Below are positions 39,346-54,100 of a DNA stretch of 64,000 bases, in pieces (within the stretch, counting starts at the first letter, position 1; every line of letters begins with the position of its first letter). The DNA comes from Anarhynchus alexandrinus (Eukaryota; Chordata; Aves; Charadriiformes; Charadriidae): positions 822,824-886,823 of the forward strand of contig VUYV01000054.1 of the NCBI GenBank assembly GCA_008711295.1, read 5' to 3'. Made by a program: the position numbers and the translations under genes. The notes beneath the pieces were generated by a model, which was not told the DNA's origin, did no database searches, and worked only from the letters and a program-made list of their open reading frames with translations.

Positions 39346-39700
39346 TTGTGGTACAGTGGGGTAGGTTTTTCTGACCTTGGCGATACCTCTGGTGAAGATG
39401 GACTGTCATCCACATCATCAGTTGACTACCCCTCCACACTCAGAGCGTCATACCTGTTGTACAGAGGCACCTGTGAAGACAAGGTGGGCAAGGAGGGGTT
39501 TCACCAGCTGCCTTGAGGCATGGACTTGCCTCCATATATTGTGAGGGACTTTTCTCAAGGCCTTGTTATGGGTGGGAGTGCGTTGTCTAACGGTGTGGAC
39601 CCTGACCAAAGAGGAAAGTGGAGGGGCAGAGATCAGGTTGGGGGTGAGATGGTTGTTTTCCAGATTTCTTTCAGTTGTTTGTTTTATTTGGGGCAATATT
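39346..39700 (-). mobile_element. Possible 5' (ORF1-like) part of the same CR1, joined by internal deletion
   Basis: Upstream of the reverse-transcriptase fragment the minus strand reads PLYNRYDALSVEG, a stop, then [20 protein letters not shown], running into the ORF2 frame near 39345. I think this resembles the acidic/Ser-rich segment of avian CR1 ORF1, which would imply that most of ORF1 and the start of ORF2 were deleted. The assignment rests on memory of similar avian sequences and could be wrong; a different older element is possible. Confidence 0.4.
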
Positions 39701-42700
39701 TCTCCAGGAAACCTGGTATGCCCCTATATCTTGTGAAGTTTCTAACCTGCTGGCTTTTCAGCTCTCTGTTACTCTTTCATGCATTTTCTAAAGCAGCATG
39801 CACTAATGCTCTGGGGCTTTCCATGAGGACTACCAGCATTAACATAATGTAAATATATGACAGTCTAGTTCTCTCTGTACAGAAATCCTTCCAAATTACA
39901 TCATTGCTAAAGCCTAACTGCCTCAGAGTCATGAGACGTGCTTTTATCAAACCAGTTTCTCAGATATGGTTACAAAATTTTGCTAGTGGGGTCAGATAGT
40001 TCTTGGTGCTAGAACTGATCTATCTTCTGCTGCTGTGAAGCACAGGCAGAGTAGATTAACACCTTTCTACAAATGCTGTAGATGTATTCCAGTTAGCCGA
40101 CTTCACTTGTTGTTCATTAGATGCTGGGTAGAAAAGCTATTTTTATAGCCAAAATGGCTGGCAGACCCAGAGCAGATATAGAAATTAGAAGAATTCATTC
40201 AAAAGCTGTGGGAAAAGTAACTTTCTGGATTATTTAGACTATTAGCTTCATATACCACTGCACAACAATTGATAAATCCACACTAAGTTGCTAGAGGCAG
40301 AATGATTAGCATGTTCTATTAAACTTTCACCTGATGACACAGGTAACTTGTTTGTTAGATTTCATCTTTACTCTTTGATCTCATTTCTGATAACACTGAA
40401 AAAGCTCCCTGAAGTTTTTGTAATACTATACTTCAACAAATTTATTAGAGAAGGAGAGCTAGACAGAACATAGTTATCTCGGCAACTGTTCTGATTTTTA
40501 CAGCAACTTCTATTACTTTTATAACTGATACTAGAGGTGGATTTCTCCCACTCTTCAATACTTAGCAATGTAAACCTATCTGGTTTTAAATGTCAGTGAA
40601 CTGTTCATCCAGTGTACTACAATTGCAAAGACAACACAGGCTTATCATCCTCTGAGCAATTTTATCCAATTTTAGCACTAATCATGTTGCTAGGAAGTAA
40701 TTGCCATGCTGATGTAGCAGCAATAAAAGTTTAACTAGAGTTGCCCCACTGTAATTTGTTTTGTGGAACTGTTGCTGTGTTTGTATTCTGGAATTGCATT
40801 TGATAACGTGGTATTCATCATTCTCAGTCTTTTAATTAATCCCTGTGAGTAGACATCTGAGTCAATCAACGGCCCACTCAACTTGTGGGCTAGATGGGTG
40901 GCACTCCTTTAGAGCAGCAGAGAGCTGCTATAAGCAAACTAAGTTTTACTTTGCTATGGTTTGAGTGGGACTGTAGGAAACCTGTCTGTGAACAGCATTC
41001 CTGGAAAGGCTTTGTTGTGTGCTGACTTGTTAGTGGTGCTTTGGGGCATGTTCTCTGGCCTGATTAGGGAGACAGACTATGGTGGTGCTGGAGACCATGC
41101 TGGAAGGCTCAATGTGTATGGAGTGGAGAGAGGTCTTTACAGTAGCATCAAGGTTACTCCTGAGAGGGTAGGAACTTGTCCAAAAGGGCTGTAAGAGATA
41201 GATGTTAATCTAGAACCAATACAATTTACAGGATGTAAGTCTCGAGTTATTTAAAACAAACAAACAAACCTTTTGAAATGACCTAAAATTTTTGAGTATT
41301 AAATATGCTTTTAAAAAAAAATCATTAATGAATATAGAAAGAAATGGGAGGCAGATACAAAGGGAAGGAATTTGGAGAGTTACTGAGACAAACATACAAA
41401 GAAAAAACGTGTTCTAGAAAACAAGATCAGGGTGACAACCAACAGAAACTCTTGCAAAAATACAGCTAAAATGAAAAGTAGTGAGAGAGTGAAGATAATG
41501 AGGAATAAACAAGTAATTTTTGCATTGGTGTCTGAACTGAAATGAGATTACAATATTAGTTATAAAGTCCTCTTTCATTATTATAGGATTACTTGAGCAG
41601 CAGACAAAATAATGAGTGACGAAACAACATGGGCAATGGTTCACAGGCTGGAAGTTTCTAGATATTTCTTCCCTTTCATCTTTTTTAATTAATTGTGGAC
41701 TTCTTGAATTATGAGACTAAAAACTAAGTATGTCTTCATTGGTAGGGAGTAATTAATAGAAAATATTGATGGCTCCCACTGTTGAGAAGTGATGTAATCT
41801 GCCATGGTACCAAATGACTCATTAATAACTGACCGAATCATGTGTTGTGAATGGTAAATCTTTAAATCAGGCAAATGCCTGAAACTGCTTTTAGAACTTT
41901 GACTGGAAAGTTCTTTCCCTGTGTATTTATGCAAGTAAAGTTACAGTCCTGTACTCATTTTCTCTAAGCAAAGCGGATCATGGCATGATAGAAAAAGAAA
42001 TAACTCTGTGAAATAATTGAGTATGCAACCATTTCTTCAGAAAAAAAAAAATTATCTTTTTCTTGTTTACTCACCTGTTGTTACTGAGGTGATTACTGGA
42101 GTCACTGTTTGCAGACAAGGAGTGTGGGAGAAAAAACTATTTGCCTTGGCTGGTGCTGTATGTAGCAACAGCCCTAGTGATGGAAATTCTGGGAAACTTT
42201 TGTCTTACCAATGTGAGACAGGCAAGCCAGGACACAAAGCAAAGGTAACAATTTCAATCTGTCATTAGATGAATGCCATGTTCCTTCAGGACTTGGCAAA
42301 TATAGTGACAATTTGCCATTTCTGATTATTGGCACTTCTGGTGTTTATGAAATGCAATCTTTTAGCTGGGGTTATACATTATATATAATATACATTATAC
42401 CTTAGGCCTTGTTACCAGCCTAGCAGAGCACACTCTTACTACCATTACAAAGCTTCTGCTCTTTGCAGCTGGACAGGAAGGCAATGCTCGTACAAAGCGT
42501 TTGATGTGATTTTTAGTTGTGGCTCACTGACTTGTTTCCCACTTGAATCTATGGGGTCCTGTAAAAATGACTTATAGGGGGATGGGGTTGCGGAAGAGGA
42601 ACTGCGGCCTTGTTTCCTGCCCTCATGTTGTAGAGGCTCAGTTTTTTCCCCTTATCCTCAGATCTGTGCACCTGATATAGAAATCCAGAGAGAGGATGTA

Positions 42701-45700
42701 GCATGGAGGAGGTAGGGTTGTGAAAGGAGGTCTGTAGCCCATCAGTGGGGGTTTGCCATGGTTCAAACCCCACACTCGTGTAAACTTCTCAAGGTGAACC
42801 TACCCTGTTTCCCATTTTGTGAGGTGCATGTCCTTGCAGTAGGGAGCTGTTCTTAGTCCTTGGATAGTTGCATTGTACTTTGAGTTGAGCAAAATCTGAT
42901 GTACAGGACACAAAGATTTCTGCATAAGCATGGTCGTCTTGAGGTAATTGTGACAGCAATTTTGGAGGGACAATAAAGTATATAGATAAACCAGCTTGTC
43001 AGTAAATGAAAAAATGAAAAAAGCTAGCAAATGTAGGGTTTTTATCTGAAATAGTTAAGAAAGCAGGCTTAATTCAGTTGTGTAAAACAGGCATCTAGTC
43101 CTGCTGAGATGCTCTAGGATACCTGTGGCCCTCATTTGCCCCTACAGTAAGGAATGGGCAGTATATCCACCTACCAGCCCCAGGAGAAGTAGCTGAGGGG
43201 CACTACATACTATAAAGTATTTATGCAACTGAGTCAGGACGGAATGTATATGTACTTAATGCTGACCATTTGCACTATGCTTTGAGATGCCTCATTCCAT
43301 GCCTCTGTTTCTATAAGGACATGCAGACACATTAAAATCAATGGAAAGACATTGCTTGGAATTCATAATATGATGTTATCATGCTCTTAGTAATTTACAT
43401 TCCTGTCTAAAGAACCAATTGCACAATTTGGCTGCAGTGGCTGATGTCTTGTTGCTGGTGTGGTGAGAATTCATAGTTTTTTAAATCTGTGCACCTGTGA
43501 TGTATAATATCTAAGAGTGCTTGGCTACATGATTTGCTTCCCCAATATGTAATTTGCTCCTCTTGTGTTTTTGTCTTTCTACATTGTTGCACATGTTTCT
43601 CTTTTCTTTTTCATTTAAAGAAAAAAATGTTAGAAACCTTTGTGTAGTCTAATCAGACCATGAAATGGGGCTGCTATTTTAAATTTGAATTTTTTAAAAA
43701 ATTATATTTTTCTAAGATTTTTTTTTAGGGTTTGAAATTTAAGATTTTGAAATCAAAGTGTCTCACAGTTGTACAGCTACTCTGTGTTACTGACAAATTA
43801 TTAAATGGGTAATTCTACCAAGAGAGGTTATTGCCACTGTGAAGCTTTGCTGTAGGAGACTGTAGGCAAGCCTGCGTTAGGATGCAGCTTTTGCCCTGGA
43901 AAGGCTATGGTCTGTAGCCATGTAAACCAGCTAATTGGCATGTGCAGGAAAATCTTCTTTTTGGAAGACTTCCACTGCACTCCTTCCCCTGTGTTTAGTG
44001 GACATTAGACCAAACATCAGTTTCTGAAAGGACCTGTGATTGCAACAGTACTGTCTATTTGCCAATACTTGGAAATGCTACAGTCATTTCCCTTTCCTCT
44101 GAGGTTGAAGGTTCCTAAACATCCTTATTTGCCTGAAATTGGTGATAAACATCTCTGCTCATAATAGTTATTTAAATCAGTTTTCTACAGTACCAAGTTC
44201 TGGATATTCATTACTACGCTTAAAGTGAGACTGCCTAAAGTTTATTTCTTGGGACTTAAAAGCAGAAATATCTAAAGTCAATACGGAAGTATGAAATAAT
44301 TGAGAGAAAACCCTCCTGACAACTTATTCTCTGAAGGTTTTTGCTTGTACAATGGAGAGACTTTATATATTCTCATTTACCACCCATCTGTACAGAGAAC
44401 CTTAGGCTACGTCATTCTTAGTTTTGTTTTGACTGACTCTAATTACAAGCAAATTTTTACTTTGTTTTTTAGACCTGATATGCAATCTGCATTTGTTATT
44501 CTACACTTATCATGTAAGCACCAAGAGTGGATGTAAAACTCATGAAAACAGAAGTATAACAATAGAGTATGAGTTTCATCACCTTTATCAAGAAAGTAAG
44601 CCAACACAGCTCATATTTACAAAGTGAAAATGATCTAATTGTCAGCTCTTTTTAAAACAAACAAATAAAAAAAAAACAACCCCAAAACCTCCAGACCATC
44701 TGTGCAGTATGTTTTGTTGTTTTTTAGGGCCTCAACAGGTCAACAGTTTCCAAGGTTGGATATGGTTAATTGCTATAGTGGTTTTATTAATCTACATTTT
44801 TATCTTACCAGATTTAATGTGTTTGAAGAATTGCTATTGTTTTGATTTTATTTTTTTAATTCTTATTAAGTTAATGAGGTAAAAATTAGAAAGAATTCTG
44901 CCAATTTAGCTGTTTTAAAGTTTTTTGTCTGTCTTAACAGTAGCTTTGAATGATTAATGTGAGCAAATGCCTTTTAGTGTTGTCTGCCAGTGGAAAGTAT
45001 AACTGAGCTCATTCAAGTGCTGTTAATGAAAATGTTAAAAGCAGTGATTTGTTATTGCTGCTGCCATTAGTTACTGTTTTATGAATCATGTGACTTGATG
45101 AAATACACTGTTGTTGTCACGCATCTGGTAACACAGAAGAAAAATCAAGCAAGAGAAAGATCTGTACCGGTTAATAAATCTATTTTGGGAAAAGGAACTT
45201 TTCTTCTTCCAACTTAAAAAAAAAAAAAACAACCAAAAAACAAAAAAAAACCACCAACCCAAACAAAATCTTTTAGTTATTTCTAGAAGGAAAAATAAAG
45301 TTAATAAGTCTTGTAGCAGTAAGGGTTGCTAGACTCATGACCTGGTAGTAAAATAAATGCTAAACATTTCATGCCATAAACATGAGTGAATCCCTCTCTG
45401 ATTTCTCTGTGCATGATTTTTTTTTTTTTTTTCCTCCTTCTGGATAATCCCTTTTTTGCAGGGAGAAAGGTTCTGGCTATCATCACACTACCTGACCAGC
45501 CTCTTTGAGTAACCTCCTCAGAAGACTGCATACTAAGCCTGTTTGGATATGGAGAGGTATTATCCTTGGTCTTTCCAAGCCCCTTCCACTCAGACTGATA
45601 TCTAGCTCTTCTGAGTTTCTAATCCTAACACAAATGGTAAGGCTTTTCACAGTGTAGTCCCTTGTTTATTTGTGTTTTCCTCTGCTCAGGCTGGCTTTTG

Positions 45701-47700
45701 TCACAGATCTGCTCCCCAGCAGGAATTGGTTTTTAATAGTTCCTACAGTTTTTCTTTGCTGTGAGGCTGTGGCATCTGCAGGATCAATCAAGCCAAAGTC
45801 CAATGTACTGTACATACATCAGAAGTTAACATTAGCAAAAACTATACTATCCCTAACTGGATTTCCTATGGAGTCCTTGCTTGCTGTGAGTGGTTTTCCG
45901 AGCTAAATATTCACACATTCATATGATAATCCTTTTATATGGGGTTAGTGCAAAAGGAAAGGATTATTTCCTATACTAATAATTCTTACAACACTGAAAT
46001 TACCTTAAAGCTTTCTGTACTAGTGTAGATTATGCTCAGACCTGCTTTGTGTTCTGCACTAGACACGTACATAAATTCTAGCTTGAGAATTTCATAAAAA
46101 CGATGGGTAAAAAGAATATGTGGAGCCTTAGATAATTGATAAGTTAGAGCATGATCACTTATACATACCGTAGTTCACATGTTGGCATTACAACACACAT
46201 ACACAGTTATGATTTACCAATATAACTTCATATAAAGCCTGACATCATATTATGCATTTGGTAGTTGATAAACATACTTATCTGTCATCAATAAATCACC
46301 GTCTCTCTTCCCAAATGTAACCTATATTGTGCACCACAATAGTACCACTGCTCAGAGGCCCTAAACAATGATTTTTATTTTTTTTTAGGAGGGATTGAGT
46401 CTCTATCTTAAAATACACTCATATATAATATCTTATTACAGTGGCAAGAGGAACATCTTAAAAGAACAAATATAGTTTCTCCTTACTACAAGATAGATGC
46501 TACAAAAGTGAAATCCAATTGTTCACTGTCTGCACTGGCCTGTGTTTTCATGCTTGCCTTGTAAGGAAAAGGCTTAGACAGTCATACTGAAAAAATAAGG
46601 GAGGTTCACAGGGAGAATAAAAACTTGCTGTGGTTAAGTAAGCGGCACAATGAACTGCTGTGAGCCTCCCATAGAAAGACTAGGCTTTCCCAACAGAGGT
46701 GAGGCAATGATTTATTACATTGTCACAAAAACTGCCTTTTTAAACTAGGCAGCTAAGTTTAAGCTTAAAGTAAACTGTTAAAAAGCATGAACTGACAACA
46801 TGATTGAAGTAACCTCAGTCAAATAAATTTATCCAACTGAATAAATGCTTCATTTCTCCTGTGAGATCATCTCAGAGGATCAGCTTGAGGCTATTGGGGT
46901 TTATGGGACTGCTGTCAGAATTACTTGTTCTGTGTATTCCTTGGAATGATGCAGCTTGAGAGGATGCTAGAAGGGTCCCCGATTTCCTAAGGCTTTTAGT
47001 GTCTATGCTGAAGTCCATTAAAAGAATTTAGAGGTCCCAGTTTTAATGAGATTTGAGAAGTTAGATTCATTTTTGAATGTAAACCAGAGTACTTCAATAC
47101 TTGATCAATGAATCGGCAAGTGGTCTTTTACAGTTTATGAATGAGAGAAAAAGACCTGTTTGTGTTACAGTATGATGCTCACATGTCAGGTCTGCTTGTA
47201 TCTAATTATTAGGGTGTCTAAAGGGAAAACAATAGATATGTGTGTCCATACCCTGGGGAAAAAAAAAAAGACAAAGTACTATTGAGTTTTATCACTGGAG
47301 ATAAACTCAGGAAACATTGGTAGTATTACAGCATACTGTAGACCAAGTACCTTTATAGCATGTGTTGTACATCATAATTCAGCATAACATCAGCTCTACA
47401 CCATATGAATACCATACTTTATAGCTTAAGATTAAGCAATCAGCTGTACTTCATGATTTATCTTTTACTTTGAAAGAATGTAAGAATAAAACAACAACGA
47501 AAAAAAGTAAATGTAGCAAGGCCGATATTTTTTCTTATGTGTAGCCAAATAAACATTTATTTCCTAGCAGCAAAACTATTTTATTTCAGATCTCTCAAAA
47601 GAATGCTGAAATTATGTTCTTAGAGTTGTCAAATATCAATAAAAGACTAGAACCTTAGGCTATCAATTTTGGCTGAAAATTTTATACCTAGTTTTCGCTG
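39701..47700. other. Intergenic DNA between CR1 and the RGS13 3' end, no gene seen
   Basis: About 8 kb of AT-rich sequence. A-rich low-complexity stretches on the plus strand occur near 44655-44685 and 45213-45265. No exon, RNA gene or transposon recognised. Confidence 0.55.
45213..45265. repeat. A-rich low-complexity stretch
   Basis: Runs of A broken by CAACC and ACCACC units on the plus strand. No element body was recognised next to it. Confidence 0.7.
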
Positions 47701-47717
47701 GTTTTTAGGGTTTTATT
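47557..47717 (-). terminator. Candidate RGS13 poly(A) signals
   Basis: AATAAA on the minus strand at 47717-47712, about 196 bp after the stop, with further copies at 47585-47580 and 47562-47557. Any of these could end the 3' UTR. Another AATAAA overlaps the stop codon and is too close to be useful. Confidence 0.4.
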
Positions 47718-47912
47718 GAGGGCACAGGAAAAACCAGAACTCTTCCATGGGAAAAGGGAAGGGGGAAGAGAGAACCTCATCAGTTCTAATATTAACAGAA
47801 CAGTTTAGCAGATTGGAATAATAATTTTCTACTGCCTGATTTCTCCTGTCTGCTTTAAATCTTAAACACTTGCATGTCAGAAGAAACCTTTCTAATTTTT
47901 CAACATTTCTCT

Positions 47913-48110
47913 TTATTTTGTCATTGAATTATTGCCATTAGTTTGAAGGCTGTGTTTGAGTTTTTGATAGAACTTAGATTCAAGAAATCGTGGATAAGAA
48001 TCTCTTTCCATGTGCATGTAAATTATTCTCTGTGCTTCATCAAAACAGGACTGTGTTGGCTCTTGAATATTTCTTATAATCGCTTTCCTTGCAGGACTGT
48101 CAATGTTAAT
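47913..48110 (-). CDS. RGS13: RGS13 last coding exon
   Basis: 198 bp including the TAA stop (47915-47913), residues 99-163. Acceptor TCTGTTCCAG|ATTAAC. Encodes INIDSPARKAIIRNIQEPTQ, then [19 protein letters not shown], then a short polar tail ending NGNNSMTK, a few residues longer than in human. Confidence 0.97.
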   Translation of the reverse strand: MNIDSPARKAIIRNIQEPTQSCFDEAQRIIYMHMERDSYPRFLESKFYQKLKHSLQTNGNNSMTK

Positions 48111-51100
48111 CTGGAACAGAAAACAACATTACTAAAGTATTACTGAATATATGCAAAAGAGGGGTAAGGAAGACTAAATTTGGGGGAAGTGTACTGAGTG
48201 CCTTTTATATCTTTTTCTAATCTAAAATCAGCACCTCACCAAAAACGTTGTTTCTAGCATTGATTTCTCCTTTTCTCTAATACCATCTTAATAGTTGACC
48301 AATTTGCTCCTCTTTTGGTGTTTGATTCAGCAAGAGTTATGTTAGTGGCTGAATGGGGACAAGAAGCCTGGAAGACTGGGAGGTGTCTGAATTTCCCAGT
48401 CTGCCCCACATCCTTAATGGAAAAGCCAGTTTAATCCTGACTATTTTAATCAGTGGAGGTCAAGAGCAGTGGTAAAGTCACTACTGCTGGCCCCATACGT
48501 AGAATATGGGCCCAAGACTTCAAATCTTAGGGAGGTTAAGTGGTATACATTTGATTTGCTCGCTACTTCTAGAAAGGATAAGAACATACACATGATTTAG
48601 GCAGAGGAAGAAGTCCTGAGGACATGGTTTGCATGGAGTGGCTGCAGTGGAAGGAGTAGCTGAAAGGTGCTGACATCCAATGCCCCTTTCTTTTGCTAAC
48701 AATTGTTCCTAGAGATAGGATTAGATCCCTAAAGAGGAAGCCTGACTCTTGGTTTCTAATGGGTCCAGGTGGCTGGAGGTGCACCGTAAAGGTGAAAACC
48801 AATTGCTAAAATTATTATGATCTCTGAGATGAGATAAAACTAAGCCCGTGTATCAACTGTATTTAGGAAAAGTTTTGATTCCTAGAGCTCTTCTGCTGCA
48901 ATCCAGGGTTTGTATCAGATAAGTTGAAGCTCAGTGGGTGTGTAAGAGTGGAAAGGTCTAATGATAGGAAAATATACCAGATAAAATGGGAACTTTTGAT
49001 TATCCGTCAGTTTATGATGAATTACATCACTTTTTATCAGCTTGACTTTGTTATTGTTGAGAGGAGAGCTCTAAAGATGTAAGGTTAGCGCTGATGTATT
49101 TTGTGGATTGGGGTCTTGCTCTTCCAGAGGAGTCACTTGAGTTGCACCTTTTGAAATGCTGTTGAAATTTTAATATAAACTGTGTTTAAAATCCTCATGA
49201 ACATCTACCTTTTTAGAGTGGTACCTAGTTCTTATGTTAATAGTGAGTATCAAGAAAACATGAAATCAATGTGTCCTGAAGACCTAGAAACAAGACAGCC
49301 AATAGCAAGATTCTAATACATACTATTTTAGAAAAAAAATTACACAGCTTATTTTTAACTGTCCTGATTTAAGCCCTTACTTTTGATTAATGAATTTGTG
49401 GTTGGCAATACTGACATTTCTTTTTTGGAAATGCAAATGTCTTGCTGAGTTTCCTATAGCTGCTCATGCTAAAAATAAAATAAATCAGAAAAAGACAGAA
49501 AAATGCATTGTCTTTCCAGTTGGCATTTAAAACCAACAGAGGGAACTTTCAAATTTCCTCAAGTTTTGGATTAGTGAGAGTGGTTTAGTCATTTAAAGCA
49601 GCAACTGCTCTCAGCCAACATTTGGGAATCCAGCTGAGTTGGTTTTGGCTTGCCCTTCAGCGTCAAGAGGGAGGCTGCATTTTGAGACTCTATAATAGTT
49701 TTATTGTTATGCATAAACAAGAAAATAATCTAGCCTGATTTTTCAGTTATGTCAGTCTGCCAGAGGCAGTGGCAGTAAAAGCCAGTATTAGATTATTTTT
49801 GCAAGGAGAGTAATAAGCACGGATAGTTAATGGTCACAGAGCATGACTGGCTGAGCAGGAATGACTTTTTTTTGTATAGCTGCTTGTCAGAAAAAATTTA
49901 CTCTCAAACATTTCACATACAAATCTACTCTGTTTTCCCGAAATCTTGTGCTGCTGGAAGGAAAAAAAATAATTAACCTGTCTTGGAACCTTTCTTTTAG
50001 CCCATTTTAGAAAGGGTACAGCACTGGGTAGAGTTTTTAGTTTGCTCGTTTATGTTTACTCTTGCAAAGACCAGAGTAATACATGTAGCAATGGTGTAAT
50101 TCAAAATCTGTTGAAGTGATATCAATGGCCTCTGAATCAGGCACTAAAAAAAAGAGATCCAAGAACTTAGTTCTTAATCTAATTGTGCCTTTTGCTTGTA
50201 TTCTTGGCAGATATAGTTGAAAGGTTTGCCTATAGACAAGATGTGAGGGTAGGTATTAAAATTCTAGGTGCAAAAGAGTCTAGGAAGGATGAATAGCAAC
50301 AGTTTTCATTCCCTTTAATACAAGAGGTGTGAGGCATTTGTTGTTGCTTTTTGTTAGCTACATTACACATCAGGCATTTCTATTAGAGGAAATAAAGAGC
50401 TCATGTTATTGTATGTCACCTCTTTGGGAGCCTGGGCTTCAATATAACTTGTGAAAAGTTTCCTGGCCATGGAAATCCTTTTCCTCTGTGACGTGATCTT
50501 CTTATAAGCTTCACAAGCAAGCCAGAATTCTATGTTTTCATCACTGTGCTCTGTCTTCAAGTAGGTCTTGTAGATCATGGGCCCATCTGTAAATATTTCA
50601 GAAGCTAAATTTATATACTGTGTATATATGCATTACTTGTAGTCCTTTGAAGACAATAGGGATGTTTACAAGGCAGTATGATTCTTGATTGTACACCTAT
50701 AAATATTTTTATTAGATTATGTCAAAGGGGGAAATTAAACACACTAAGTCCAACGCTGCATTTTCCTGCTCGTGCAGAGCTCCCTTTAAGCTCAGTGGCA
50801 TTTCACTATGCAGGGACAGAGCACTGAAAACTTTGTTTTTCCTGGTCTCTGTGAACACTGTCAAATGTATCCAAAGAGTGACAAGAATTTTTAAATTCCA
50901 GTTCTAGTTTTATACAGAAGATATCTAAGTATTATCAAATAATCATGATCTGAGTAAAAAAAAAAATAAGACCTTCTTTTCCTGGTGTAAGAATTTGGGG
51001 AAAAAAAGCAGTTGGCAAAATAAGGAAATAACTGTTTTCTTGCTGTTGTAGTTAAGTGAAGTAAAGCAGTTAAAAGAATACTCTGTTCAGCAAATAAGTG

Positions 51101-54100
51101 GTTCTGCACCTGAGGATGTCTTTTAAACACCTGGCAATGGAGTTTGACAGCAGCTATCAGTGGGACCTTGGCAAAGATTAAATTCCTGAGACTGCCTTTT
51201 GTCATGTCATTAGACTTGCTTTGTACAGATAGGGTTGCTAAAATGCCTCTAGCCAGGAGAACGTTTACGAAGCTTCGCTCAGTGCTAGCACTTGAGCAGG
51301 AATGGTGCTTGCAGTTGTAAAATGTACTTTTAGAGTGAAACTTAAGATAGGCAAATACTTTGCCTACCTCTCATAAAAAGCTGCAAATCCATTGGCTTTA
51401 GAGTTTCTGGCTTTTCATGTGAGTACACCTTTGCATTTTTTGATGTCATTAAGCATATAAACGAATTCAAAATTAATGAATAGTGCCATCTAAGTGCAGT
51501 GAACAAGGTATTTTAAGAAGGGCAGTCTCTGAGTACTGCAGCATTTTACTTAAAGCAAACTTTCTTGCTGATGCAGCACACTGGACTTTGATGTTTCTAA
51601 AGACATTGAGCGCTGCCTGTTGTCTGGCAGTAATGGTGATTGCATGCGTGCCCATGCTATAATTTTGGCTCTTTTAAATGTTTTCTGTTGTGCACTTTCT
51701 CTCTGTGTTTTCCCTGCAAACTGTAACATACTAGGTTGTTTGCTGTTAAAGATTTTAATGGCAAAATCTTTGTCTTTATGGCTGTTACAAATTCTCTGTT
51801 AATCTTCTTGCTCTTTGTAGTTTGTCTATAGTTTGAAAATAATGCCAGTCCTTAGGAATAATTTTTAGAGGTTTGTGCTATGATGTAACTCTGTACATGA
51901 TTTTCTCACCAATATTTAAAAAAAAAAATAATTCAGTAGTGATGTTCTAGATTGCTGGCCATATGAGAAATGTGGGACAGCTCTGAACCCCAAATGAGGC
52001 AGAGGGGTGCTGGAGTGGGAAAGTTCAGATTTGCTACTGCAGCTACAATTCTTCCTGTACCTGAGATGAGAGCCCAAGTTCCATGGCATTACACATGTAT
52101 CGATGTACTGTACCATTAGCTATGGTGTCTTTGCCATACACAGGTTTTCCCAAGTCAACTTTCCTTTCACTTTCTTCTAATGTAAATTGCAATATACTAT
52201 ACAGTGCTCTAAGTGGTGATGTGGCAGATAAACCTACCCTTATCCGATGTCTTTAAAAGAATCATATGCGCTTGCAGAAATGTCAAGTTTGGGAAAGCAT
52301 TTACATCATCCTACATTTATTTTCAGTGTGATGCATGGCAAGCATGTCACACAAAGTTGTTTTTCATTAGTTGCATGTAAGACAGCGTACATTATACTGC
52401 ATGGCTTATTGATTTTGCTTCATGGGAACTCTTTTCAGTAATCCATCTGGGTTACAAAAATACAATTACTTACATTTACTTGTTATCAGCTTTTCAAAAG
52501 ACTGGGACCATTGTAGCACTTCCTCCAAAGACAGTCTTTAGAAAAAAGGAGGAGATTATTGTAGGATTAGCTGTGGTTCAAAGTACAAAAACTTAAATGA
52601 AATTACCTTATTGAAAATCTGTCCCCTAATTTAAAGAAGATCTATATGAAACTTACATTTAAAAAGGTTTTTCTCTGTATCCTAAATCTTCTGTTTACTA
52701 TGCTGAAGCAAATATTCTTCTTGCTGTAACAAATACAGTGCCCTCTCAAGGTACTCACATGAAATTCCTTTGGAAATGGCATTCACTTATTTAAATTGTG
52801 CTTAGGAGAAGCACAAGGAAAGTAATAGCTTTCTAGATAGCAACTTCTTTGGGACAGGAATCATTATACAGTTTATGAAATGTTGATGCTTATACTTAGT
52901 AGCAAAGTCTTGAAGGGCTCAAGATCTTATTGTGATATTTAAAGGCCTTTAACATCTAAGTTGACTTATCAGCTGAGAGCTGAATATAAGCTCTGAACAT
53001 AAGGTAAATAATGAAAGGTTAATACAGTCTTAGCTGTAAGGGACTTCCGTCTCTCTCCGGTTGTTTACAATGCAGTATGACACATTATTACTAATCTAGA
53101 CAGTTCTTGGAGGTGATTAAAATGGGATTTCTTGCTTAAGAATAGCAAACATGAAAGAAATAGTTTCATAAGCTTATAGGAGTCTCCTGCCTGGTTCTGG
53201 GAAAGAGTATGGAAGTAGTAAGGTAAGAGACTAAACAATTTAAGGAAAAACAAATGTTTGAGGGCCAATAGCTCCATTTAAGTGGATGCAGCTCCATTTA
53301 CACCAACTGATTTTTAAGCTTTGCAGTTACAGGACATCAATGCTGGTAACTTGGAAAAAATGCTTATGCTTATATTAGTAGAAGAAAACACAAGGGATGT
53401 ATTCCAGTGGGTGCTTTCCATTATGCGTCAGCCAAACTTGGGAGGAGATACCTTCTCATTCGTTATTTTGTTTTCATATGAGCTACAATTTTGACAACAG
53501 CTATTTAGTATCACAGAACTTTATTTTTTAATTTAAATTAAAAATAAAATCGGCTTTGGTATGAGTGCTGCATGACACTTCATAGACTTCTGCTGCACAG
53601 CAGCCATTAGTAACTTCTTTAATTGGTTATCACACATTTATTTTTTGCTTGATATAATTCTCTCTTTCTCTGAAAGAGTACATGCTGTGACACTGATTAT
53701 TTTGTCAGGATTTCCTGATCAGTCTGAGTGGATCAGAGAAATATATAGTAATAGAAATTTTACCACAATCAAACTGGTGTTAATAACTCTCTAGCAACTC
53801 TTGCCAGTAAAAGATACTGGGTTTTTTTTTCCTTTTCATGAGCTACTGGCCTTTTCTCTGTATAAACTCATGAAGCGCGTGGTTACGGGAAGGAAAATCT
53901 CTAGTCCTTTGAATGCTTTTTTTCCCTTAAGAGCTGCTTCTGAGTCATATTCACAGTTACTGACGCAGTTAATTTTTCACCTCTGTCAGCAACAGCACTT
54001 GTATATAGGACGAGTGACAATCTTGTCTGTCTCAATGAGCATCATCAGTAGGATCACCTTATTTCCATTTCTGATTATTTGTCTTTAGTATTAATATGTG

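Noticed and set aside
54047..54058. Minimal alternative start (ATG GAA ATA AG|GTGATC) ahead of the 62-bp exon
   Set aside because: Only four residues, unlike RGS13, and the donor is modest.
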